NCBI RefSeq assembly: GCF_021532375.1
Contig: NZ_JAKGAP010000061.1
Location: 1 to 42,162, forward strand
From: Paenibacillus alkaliterrae
Lineage (GTDB): Bacteria > Bacillota > Bacilli > Paenibacillales > Paenibacillaceae
Length of the DNA: 42,162 bases
Direction: 5' to 3'
Shown: one piece after another, positions 26,007-33,701 of the stretch
Layout of the letters: each line of letters opens with the position of its first letter
Numbering within the stretch: the first letter of the stretch is position 1
Position numbers and translations under genes: made by a program
The notes under the pieces: generated by a model
What the model was told of the DNA's origin: nothing
The model's database searches: none
Seen by the model: the letters and a program-made list of their open reading frames with translations, nothing else

Positions 26007-26848
26007 GACGAGCATCGATGGGAAAATATAGGAACCATGCGATCATGATTGCGTTCAGCTTGGTCATGATGTACCCGGTCGTATGGTGGCTGGGGGCTTC
26101 GCTCAAGAAAAATGAAGAAATGGTTTCACCCAATATTTTTCCGAGTACACCAATGTGGGGCAACTATGTAGACGGCTGGACGGCTATTCCAAGCTACAGC
26201 TTTACTCATTTCTATATGAATTCCTTTGAACTGATCCTGGGTGTCCTGTTCACTACGATCATTTCTTGCAGTCTGGTTGCATTCGGGTTCGCTAGACTTG
26301 ATTTTCCGCTTCGCAATTTCTGGTTTTCCCTTGTGCTCATTACTTTGATGCTGCCTGGACAGGTTACGCTCATTCCACAGTATTCGATGTTCCACAGCTT
26401 TGGATGGGTGAATACGTACTTGCCGTTTATCGTCCCTCATTCCTTGGCGGGAGGTACCGGCGGCTCCTTCTTTATCTTCCTGTTGGTTCAATTTATTCGA
26501 GGGATACCGAAAGAGCTCGATGAAGCGGCTAAGATCGACGGCTGCAACTGGTTCGGTATTTACTGGCGTATTGTTATGCCGCTTACAAAGCCTGCTTTGG
26601 TTACAGTCATGATTTATTGCTTCTTATGGAATTGGGACGACTTTTTTGGACATTTGATCTACATTAATTCCGTGGATAAATATACAGTTCAACTGGCACT
26701 GCGACTGTTCATCGATTCTCAGGATGCTATGCAGTGGGGCCAGCTTCTGGCGATGTCGCTAGTGTCAATCCTGCCCGCTGTCATCATCTTCCTTCTTGCA
26801 CAGAAGTATTTTGTCCAGGGGATTGCTTCAACAGGTATTAAGGGTTAA
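26003..26848 (+). CDS. Sugar ABC transporter permease (MalG/UgpE-like)
   Basis: A 281-residue permease with about six helices. The EAA motif is LDEAAKIDGCNWFGIYWRIVMPLTKP (about residues 170-195), and it ends with YFVQGIASTGIKG. It overlaps the preceding permease by 4 nt (ATGA), so both are translationally coupled. A terminator follows directly, which separates the permeases from the kinase gene. The substrate is unknown, and the linked lipoprotein at 30459 should set specificity. Confidence 0.88.
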   Translation: MRRASMGKYRNHAIMIAFSLVMMYPVVWWLGASLKKNEEMVSPNIFPSTPMWGNYVDGWTAIPSYSFTHFYMNSFELILGVLFTTIISCSLVAFGFARLDFPLRNFWFSLVLITLMLPGQVTLIPQYSMFHSFGWVNTYLPFIVPHSLAGGTGGSFFIFLLVQFIRGIPKELDEAAKIDGCNWFGIYWRIVMPLTKPALVTVMIYCFLWNWDDFFGHLIYINSVDKYTVQLALRLFIDSQDAMQWGQLLAMSLVSILPAVIIFLLAQKYFVQGIASTGIKG

Positions 26849-26864
26849 AGTGAAAAAATGGGGG

Positions 26865-26890
26865 AGCTGCGTTTGCGCAGCTTTCTTTTT
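26865..26890 (+). terminator. Terminator after the permease pair
   Basis: AGCTGCG (26865-26871), loop TTTG, CGCAGCT, then TTCTTTTT. A compact rho-independent terminator. Confidence 0.85.
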
Positions 26891-26943
26891 ATCTCACGGG
26901 CATTGGGCTAATTGCAACGAGGATGATGAGAAGAGGGTGCTCT

Positions 26944-28710
26944 ATGGTTAATCCGTTCAAGAAATACCGTATCGACTATTTGCTGTTTTCGTTGTCCGCT
27001 GGTTTTGTCTTGATCCTGGTCCTCGTCATTTCATTCACCAGCTATCAATATTCGTCCCGTGAGCTTGTGAGCAATACCTCCCGATATCAACGAGCATTAT
27101 TAGAAGAATTGAACAAGCAGCTGAATATTTTGTTTGAAAATATTGAGCAAAGCTCTCTAACCGCCAGCAGAAGTCTGGAAATTGGGGGATTAACGCTTCC
27201 AGGAACGGCAGAGTATGAACGATTTCAAATGAAACGCAAAATGGTAGAATATCTTGCCCAGTTAACCTACAGCTCGCCGTCGCTTCATTCCATTGATGTA
27301 TATATTCCAAACCTGGATGAGACCTATAGCCTGGAGGGTTACGCATCCTTACGGGATCATCAGGAATTATTGAATCAATCATGGTATCCCGCGATTCAGG
27401 AAACAGACAGTGCGTGGATCGGGCAGCATATCATGAGCGTGCAGGACAAGCCTGTTGAACTGATCAGCTTTGCGCGTAAAATATATTCCTATGCGGGGCA
27501 GTATCAGGGCATTCTTGTCATTCATATCAAGGCGTTCGCTGTTCAGGAAATATTGAAGGGCAGGACCGATCCCGGCAATGTAACTCGTGTTCTGCTCGAT
27601 TCCGGGAACCGCTGGGTTGCCGGTGTAGGAGGGTTTACAAGAGATACCCCCATGGATGATTATTTATCGAACATAAACAGCTCATCAGGGTATATGCAGG
27701 TGCATGTGGAGAACTCGTCCGAGCAGTCAAAGAAATACTTGATGAGCTGGAGTCACTTTTATAATACAGATTGGTTATTGGTAGAAATGACACCATGGCG
27801 GCAAATTACAGCGGGGAGTATACGGGTAGCTGTTGTACTTCTCATGATCGGTGTGATTGGGGCGATTATTATTGTTTTCTTTGCTTTCTTTGTTGCCCGC
27901 CAGTTTACGAAACCGGTGAGCCTTCTGTTGACTGCAATGAGTCATTTTGCGGTAAAGCAGGAGGTGGTGAAGCTTCCGATTGATTATAGGAATGAATTCG
28001 GCTCCATGTTTATCGGCTTTCGAAAGCTAACGGAACATGTCATTGTTTTGTATGATTCGCTGAAGCAGGAATTCCGGCAGAAGAAGGAAGCGGAAATCGC
28101 CGCACTGCAGGCGATGATCAATCCGCATTTCCTCTATAATACGCTTGACCAGGTCAATTGGATGGCGATTGAGGCCGGTCAGGATAATATTAGTGATGTA
28201 TTGGAACTCATGGGCAAGATGTTTCGCATCGGCTTGTCAAACGGTGAGAAATTCATCACAATACAGGACGAGATTACCCATATGACGTGTTATTTGAGAA
28301 TCCAGCAAATTCGCTGGGGAGAAGGTTTGGAGTATGAAATTGAGATCGAAGAAGCATTGTTGGACGGGTATGTACCGAAGTTGATTCTTCAGCCTTTTGT
28401 TGAAAATGCGGTAGTTCATGGTTTCCACGGAAGAACGTCGGGGAAGATCGTAATGAAAGGCAAACGTGACGGTGACGATATCATTTTTCGAATTATCGAT
28501 AATGGGGTAGGTATCTCGCAAGATTGGGCCGATAAGCCCAAGCGTAAAACGGGAGGCTACGGGATCCGCAACGTGGCTGAACGAATAGAGATTTACTATG
28601 GAGCCTCTTACGGCATTACCATCTTTCCGCTGTCTGCTGGCGGTACAGAAGTGACCATTCGGATGCGGCTGATCACGGACAAAGCGCAATTGGAGGAAAG
28701 GGGTGCATAG
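26944..28710 (+). CDS. YesM-type sensor histidine kinase of the second sugar importer
   Basis: A 588-residue membrane kinase. TM1 is at about 12-34, an extracellular Cache-like sensor spans about 35-290, and TM2 is at about 293-318 (VVLLMIGVIGAIIIVFFAFF). A HAMP segment precedes the His box ALQAMINPHFLYNTLDQVNW, with phospho-accepting His395. The GHKL ATPase has PFVENAVVHG and DNGVG. I chose the ATG at 26944 (AGAGGG upstream) over one at 26923. It is followed after 1 nt by its response regulator. The pair would regulate the adjacent importer and its binding protein in response to an external sugar. Confidence 0.87.
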   Translation: MVNPFKKYRIDYLLFSLSAGFVLILVLVISFTSYQYSSRELVSNTSRYQRALLEELNKQLNILFENIEQSSLTASRSLEIGGLTLPGTAEYERFQMKRKMVEYLAQLTYSSPSLHSIDVYIPNLDETYSLEGYASLRDHQELLNQSWYPAIQETDSAWIGQHIMSVQDKPVELISFARKIYSYAGQYQGILVIHIKAFAVQEILKGRTDPGNVTRVLLDSGNRWVAGVGGFTRDTPMDDYLSNINSSSGYMQVHVENSSEQSKKYLMSWSHFYNTDWLLVEMTPWRQITAGSIRVAVVLLMIGVIGAIIIVFFAFFVARQFTKPVSLLLTAMSHFAVKQEVVKLPIDYRNEFGSMFIGFRKLTEHVIVLYDSLKQEFRQKKEAEIAALQAMINPHFLYNTLDQVNWMAIEAGQDNISDVLELMGKMFRIGLSNGEKFITIQDEITHMTCYLRIQQIRWGEGLEYEIEIEEALLDGYVPKLILQPFVENAVVHGFHGRTSGKIVMKGKRDGDDIIFRIIDNGVGISQDWADKPKRKTGGYGIRNVAERIEIYYGASYGITIFPLSAGGTEVTIRMRLITDKAQLEERGA

Positions 28711-28711
28711 C

Positions 28712-30328
28712 ATGTGGAGCATTGTTCTGATTGATGATGACCGTCAGGTACTTCGGAGCATGAAAAAAGCTATCCCATGGGAGAAGCTCAAGGCCGCATG
28801 TGCAGGTGAAGCGATGGATGGTGAGGAAGGTCTGCGTTTAGTGGAACAAACAAACCCCGACATCATCATCTCCGATATCTATATGCCTGTAATGAATGGT
28901 CTTGATATGATCAGCGAGCTGCGATCGCGGGGGTACAAGGGAAAGATCATCATTCTAAGCGGTTACGCTGACTTTGAATATGCCATACAGGCGCTGAGGC
29001 TCGGGGTTGATGATTATTTATCCAAGCCGGTTACCGTTAAGACGCTGGAAGCCGTCCTTAATGGTGCGATTCACCAATTAGAGGAAGAGTTGGCCAAAGA
29101 GTTTGAGCAGGAGGATCTGCGCAAGAAGCTGGAGCTTTATGAACCTTTTGTAGAGAAGGAGTGGTTGAAATCGCTCGTAACAGGAACAAAAACAACAGGT
29201 GAAATAGAGACGTTCGTACTTCGGCATCCTCAATTTACATCAAAGAGCCACGTGGTAATGGGAATTGAAATGGTTCGCACGGAACGGGTGTCAAAAATTA
29301 GTGACTGGAATTTGTTCCGGTTCGCTGTCATGAACGTTATTGAGGAAATATTACAAAAGCAGTGGACGGATTCGTCCTATATACAGTTGCACAGTAACCA
29401 TGCGGCCATTCTGCTCCGCTTGCCCGCGGAAGAAGCCGAAACACAGCTTCTGGAGCAAGTGCGAAAGATCGGCAAACAGATAATTCAATATGTACATCAA
29501 TATCTTCATATTCAGCTTCATATTGGCCTTGGTCAACTCAAACACGATTGGATAGATATCCGTCTCTCTACGGAGGAGGCCTTTGCAGCGCTATCAGCGA
29601 AAAGTTGTCCGTTATCCCTTGATACGGAAATATACCGATATAACTCGGAAGAAAAGCCGGGACAGCTGTCGAATAAATCCATGCTTCGAACGGTTACATT
29701 TTATCAGGAAATGGCCGAAGCGGTTCGCCAAACGCAATTGAGACGTGCCCGGGAGCTGATCAGTGTGTTTATCAAAGAGCTTGCGGAAACGGAGCATACA
29801 AAGCCTTCCTATCTGCAGCAGATCGCAGCTGAGGTTTGCACGATTTGTAAATATGCTTTATTTGAAACCGGAATTGTGATGGAGGATAAAACGGATTTAT
29901 CGGAGTGGCGTCAGGAATACAGCTCTATTGTGAACAAGGATCAATTGGAACAGTGGCTGCAAGGGAAAATGGAATGGATATGCTCCTACGGAAGCATGAA
30001 GGACAATGTTAAGCATAAGCAAGTAATGGAGTTTATGCTGGAGTACATTCATGAAAACTATGCGCAGGACATTACGATATCCAATCTTTCGGAGAAGGTA
30101 TATATCTCAAGAAACTACCTTAGTCACATTTTTCGCAAAGCTACCGGAGAGACCTTTAACAATTACCTCACCAGGGTTCGGATGGAGAAAGCAAAGACAC
30201 TCATTCTGGAAGGAAAGCATCTGATTTATGAGGTAGCCGAAATGGTTGGATACAAGAATGTACCTTATTTCAGCACGCTTTTTAAAAAAGTTATTGGCGT
30301 GAACCCATCTGAATTGATCAAGTTATGA
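28712..30328 (+). CDS. YesN-type response regulator (REC + AraC HTH) of the second sugar importer
   Basis: A 538-residue protein. The receiver domain (1-120) has Asp8 to Asp10, phospho-acceptor Asp55 in IIISDIYMP, and the lysine of LSKP. A long middle region follows. The C-terminal AraC-type double helix-turn-helix (about 435-535) contains ISNLSEKVYISRNYLSHIFRK and VAEMVGYKNVPYFSTLFKK. The ATG at 28712 has AGGAAAGGGG upstream. A GTG at 28703 would overlap the kinase gene. It is the likely activator of the permease operon and of the binding-protein gene that follows. Confidence 0.87.
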   Translation: MWSIVLIDDDRQVLRSMKKAIPWEKLKAACAGEAMDGEEGLRLVEQTNPDIIISDIYMPVMNGLDMISELRSRGYKGKIIILSGYADFEYAIQALRLGVDDYLSKPVTVKTLEAVLNGAIHQLEEELAKEFEQEDLRKKLELYEPFVEKEWLKSLVTGTKTTGEIETFVLRHPQFTSKSHVVMGIEMVRTERVSKISDWNLFRFAVMNVIEEILQKQWTDSSYIQLHSNHAAILLRLPAEEAETQLLEQVRKIGKQIIQYVHQYLHIQLHIGLGQLKHDWIDIRLSTEEAFAALSAKSCPLSLDTEIYRYNSEEKPGQLSNKSMLRTVTFYQEMAEAVRQTQLRRARELISVFIKELAETEHTKPSYLQQIAAEVCTICKYALFETGIVMEDKTDLSEWRQEYSSIVNKDQLEQWLQGKMEWICSYGSMKDNVKHKQVMEFMLEYIHENYAQDITISNLSEKVYISRNYLSHIFRKATGETFNNYLTRVRMEKAKTLILEGKHLIYEVAEMVGYKNVPYFSTLFKKVIGVNPSELIKL

Positions 30329-30458
30329 CGTAATAGTGAGAAATGCGGGCAACTTCGGTAGAAATTGAAACAGATTGTGCATCTCTCTCGTACCCAAACA
30401 TCGCTATGCTATGTACGATATAAATGTAAGCGATTAACTAACGAAAAGGGGAATTGGT

Positions 30459-31796
30459 ATGAATGTAAGCAAAATGAGAAAGTATGCACTGATCGCATTT
30501 GTTTTAGTCATGGCGCTCTCTATTGCAGCCTGCGGCTCAGGCAAAAATGATACAATTGGGACTAATTCAACAAACAACGCAGCTAACAACAATACGGATC
30601 AGCCGAAAGAGGACAAGACAGTGGATCCAGTCAAGCTTCGTATCATGTGGTGGGGCTCGCAAACGAGACACGATGCAACAATTAAGGCATTGGATGAGTA
30701 TACGAAGCTTAACCCGCATGTTACGTTTGAACCGGAGTTTTCGGGTTGGGACGGCTACTGGGATAAATTATCTACGCAAGCTGCTGCCAATAATGCGCCG
30801 GATATCATCCAAATGGACGCAGCATACCTGGCGGATTATGCTGCAAGAAACCAGCTTACTGAGTTAACAACTGTGAACTTAGCCAGTATCGATGAAGTGT
30901 TGCTCAACTCCGGTAAGGTACAAGACAAGCTTTACGCTGTAGCACTTGGCAATAATGCGTTTGGTTTGGCCTACAATAAGGAAGCCATTGAGAAATCGGG
31001 GATTGCCGTTCCTCAAAATGGCTTAACTTGGGAACAATATTTTCAATTCGGCAGAGATGTGAAAGCTAAGTTGGGCGATGGTCAATACGCCTTGATGGAT
31101 GATTCAAAGGCATTGGATATGTACAGCCTGTACCAAATGTCCAAAGGCAAAGGCTACTATGTGACGGACGATGGCAAGTTCAATATAGATAAGGACACTT
31201 GGCTGGAATGGCAAAATATATTTCTGAAGCTGAGAGAAGAAGGTGTCGTTCCTCCCGCAACGCTGTCCGTAACAGACAAAGAATTGGACCCGAATTTGGA
31301 TCTTATGGCGCAAGGAAAAGTTGTAATCCGCGGTTTGCATGCTGCTCAGTCTGTAGCGCTTGATACATTAAAACCAGGTGCAATGGGAATGGTGACTTTG
31401 CCAAGAGGGGAACATGGAGCAGGCTGGCTGAAGCCTTCCATGTTCTGGAGCGTAGCGTCCAGCTCTAAATATCAGATAGAAGCACAGAAGTTCATCGACT
31501 GGTTTATCAATGACCAGGGTGCGGCAGATATTCTGACCACGACTAGAGGGGTGCCAGTTTCCAAGACAGTTCTTGACTATATGGAACCAAAGCTGAGCCC
31601 TGCGGATATCATGGGAATTGATTTGATCAAAAACACGGCACCGATCGCTCAACCGTTCAAGACCAGTCCGAAAGGATGGTCCAACTTCGGAGGCAAGGAC
31701 TATGGTACTATTGCGGAAAAACTCATGTTCAATCAAATTTCTCCGGAGCAAGCATGGGAAGAAGTTGTGAAGAAAGCCAAGGAGTACGGAATATAA
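30459..31796 (+). CDS. Sugar-binding lipoprotein (family 1 extracellular solute-binding protein)
   Basis: A 445-residue protein with a lipoprotein signal whose lipobox reads SIAAC (Cys25). An Asn/Thr-rich linker (about 28-50) precedes the mature domain, which opens VKLRIMWWGSQTRHDATIKAL, characteristic of family-1 carbohydrate-binding proteins (MalE-like, about 400 residues). AAAAGGGG lies 9 nt before the ATG. It would feed the permeases at 25056-26848. Its place at the end of the locus, after the two-component genes and 130 nt from them, is unusual. It is followed by its own terminator. Confidence 0.87.
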   Translation: MNVSKMRKYALIAFVLVMALSIAACGSGKNDTIGTNSTNNAANNNTDQPKEDKTVDPVKLRIMWWGSQTRHDATIKALDEYTKLNPHVTFEPEFSGWDGYWDKLSTQAAANNAPDIIQMDAAYLADYAARNQLTELTTVNLASIDEVLLNSGKVQDKLYAVALGNNAFGLAYNKEAIEKSGIAVPQNGLTWEQYFQFGRDVKAKLGDGQYALMDDSKALDMYSLYQMSKGKGYYVTDDGKFNIDKDTWLEWQNIFLKLREEGVVPPATLSVTDKELDPNLDLMAQGKVVIRGLHAAQSVALDTLKPGAMGMVTLPRGEHGAGWLKPSMFWSVASSSKYQIEAQKFIDWFINDQGAADILTTTRGVPVSKTVLDYMEPKLSPADIMGIDLIKNTAPIAQPFKTSPKGWSNFGGKDYGTIAEKLMFNQISPEQAWEEVVKKAKEYGI

Positions 31797-31806
31797 TCAT
31801 ATAACG

Positions 31807-31849
31807 GCTATAGATGCGGTGAAACTCCGTTCATCTATAGCTTTTTTTT
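31807..31849 (+). terminator. Terminator of the binding-protein gene
   Basis: GCTATAGATG (31807-31816) pairs perfectly with CATCTATAGC (31832-31841), followed by eight T. Confidence 0.88.
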
Positions 31850-31960
31850 CAGGCCGTAATAATGCTTGTGCATAGCTCAGGACGAGGTTAAAATGGAAAA
31901 AGATATAAATGCAAGCGAGTTACTGGGATAGATTTATGGGAAACGGGGGTTTACGATTCG

Positions 31961-32653
31961 ATGCAGCCATCTGCGCACGATATTATTCGTGCAAGCGCTT
32001 TAAAAAGAACCTTTGGAAGAGGCCTCAGTGCTGTTACCGTATTAAAGGGCGTTGATTTATCGATTCCGTCGGGACGGTTAATTGCCCTGAAAGGAAGATC
32101 CGGCTCTGGCAAAACGACACTGATTAATTTGCTAAGCGCGCTGGACCGGCCGACGGAAGGCATGATTACGTTTGACGGCCGCGAATTGACAGCGCTGACA
32201 AACCAAGAGAGGGATATGGTGCGGCGCAAGGAGATGGGCCTTATTTTTCAATCATTCGCACTCATTCCTCTTATGTCTGCCTACGAGAATGTAGAGTTCA
32301 TATTAAGAGTAGCCGGCGTACCCTCGGGCGGCCGAAAGGAAGCTGCGATTCAAGCTTTGGAGCAGGTAGGACTCAAGAGCCGGATGCATCACCGGCCGTT
32401 CGAGCTGTCGGGAGGCGAGCAGCAAAGAACGGCTATCGCAAGAGCGATAGCGCATAAGCCGAAGCTGCTGCTTGCCGATGAGCCGACCGCTGAGCTGGAT
32501 AGCCGGACAGGCTTGCAGATTATGAAGGTGTTTCGCGAATTGGTAGAAACGGCAGGCATGACGATCATTATGACAACGCATGATCCTGCGATCATGGAAA
32601 TTGTTGACCATGTGTATGAATTGGAGGATGGACAAATTGTCGCACAAGCTTAA
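31961..32653 (+). CDS. MacB/LolD-type ABC transporter ATPase
   Basis: A 230-residue ATPase with Walker A GRSGSGKTT (about residue 46), Q-loop LIFQSFALIP, signature LSGGEQQRTAIARA, Walker B LLLADEPTAELD and H-loop TTHD. It belongs to the MacB/FtsE/LolD group, which powers FtsX-type permeases that act mechanically rather than by import. The start codon is uncertain, because GGGGG lies 11 nt before the ATG used here. The gene overlaps the start of the membrane-fusion protein gene, so the two are coupled. Confidence 0.88.
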   Translation: MQPSAHDIIRASALKRTFGRGLSAVTVLKGVDLSIPSGRLIALKGRSGSGKTTLINLLSALDRPTEGMITFDGRELTALTNQERDMVRRKEMGLIFQSFALIPLMSAYENVEFILRVAGVPSGGRKEAAIQALEQVGLKSRMHHRPFELSGGEQQRTAIARAIAHKPKLLLADEPTAELDSRTGLQIMKVFRELVETAGMTIIMTTHDPAIMEIVDHVYELEDGQIVAQA

Positions 32654-33662
32654 ACCGATGCTCGGCTGGTCTTTTGCGCTGCTTATCAGCGCTTCGCTCA
32701 CAGGCTGCTCCCTGCTGCCCGCGGAGGAGAATGCTCTTAAGCCGCCGCTCGTCAAGCCGGCCCAGGAAAACTATCGTACCGTAATCGTAGAGAAGGGGAC
32801 GATCTCGCAAGAAATTAACGGAAACGGCAGTCTGGAATCGACGCAGTGGGAAATGGCGCAATTTACCGGCCAAGGAGGCCGTATTGCGAAGATGCTTGTT
32901 ACTGCAGGATCGAAGGTGAAGAAGGGCGACGTGCTTGTTCAACTGAATGTTGACGGCCTGGACATACAGTTGAAGGAGCAGCAGCTTAGTGTTGCAAGGG
33001 CTAAGCTTTCACTCAAGCAGGCAAAGGCCGGCAGCGATTCCGATGCCATTAACATCGCCCAGCTCCAGCTGGATATCGAGAATTTAAAGCTTGCAAGGCT
33101 GATGACGACTTACAATAGCAAGCAGCTCGTAGCCGGAATGGACGGTCAAGTAACTTTTGTAGAGGATTTAGAGGAGGGTGATTTTGTCGAAGCGTACCAG
33201 ACGCTCGTTACGATTTCCGATCCTTCGAAGCTTCGCGTCGCCCTGCGCGTCGAGTCAGGCGCCGAAATCAGCAGCGTGGATGTAGGGTTTCCGGTCAAGG
33301 TTACTTTTGGAGAGGAGGAGCTGGAAGGCAAGGTCGTTCAGACGCCATCCTCCGCACCGGCTACAATGAACGAACAATTGCTTGACCGTTATTCGAAGAC
33401 GCTTTACATCGAGGTGCCGAAGGTGCCGGCGGATGCATCGATCGGAGCGTTCGCCGATGTGAAAATTATTTTGCAGCAGCGCGAGGATGTTTTGAAGATT
33501 CCGCGCAGCGGCGTTCGCAGCTTCCTCGGCAGAACGTTCGTCCGAACGCTGGAGGATGGCAGCAAAATTCGTGAGATCGATGTAGAGACAGGCATTAAAG
33601 GCTCTACTGAAATTGAGATTACAAAGGGCTTGGAAGAAGGCGCGGTCGTTGTGCTGCAATAA
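32637..33662 (+). CDS. Membrane fusion (HlyD/MacA-like) lipoprotein
   Basis: A 341-residue protein with an N-terminal lipobox, SASLTGCS, and then an RND/MacA-type adaptor. A beta-barrel/lipoyl segment runs ISQEINGNGSLESTQWEMAQFTGQGGRIAKMLVTAGSKVKKGDVLVQLN (about 50-100), followed by a short helical hairpin and a second beta domain. It should sit on the outer face of the membrane and link to the FtsX permease encoded next. A TTG at 32637 has GGAGG 10 nt upstream. An in-frame ATG at 32628 is only 1 nt from that site, so the start remains open. Confidence 0.75.
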   Translation: MSHKLKPMLGWSFALLISASLTGCSLLPAEENALKPPLVKPAQENYRTVIVEKGTISQEINGNGSLESTQWEMAQFTGQGGRIAKMLVTAGSKVKKGDVLVQLNVDGLDIQLKEQQLSVARAKLSLKQAKAGSDSDAINIAQLQLDIENLKLARLMTTYNSKQLVAGMDGQVTFVEDLEEGDFVEAYQTLVTISDPSKLRVALRVESGAEISSVDVGFPVKVTFGEEELEGKVVQTPSSAPATMNEQLLDRYSKTLYIEVPKVPADASIGAFADVKIILQQREDVLKIPRSGVRSFLGRTFVRTLEDGSKIREIDVETGIKGSTEIEITKGLEEGAVVVLQ

Positions 33663-33701
33663 TAAGTGTGAGTAAGCTGTATACGCTTGGGAGGTTTTCG
33701 A

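Noticed and set aside
30425..30438. cre-like TGTAAGCGATTAAC before the second binding-protein gene
   Set aside because: It fails the last two consensus positions (12 of 14), so it is too weak to list as a site.
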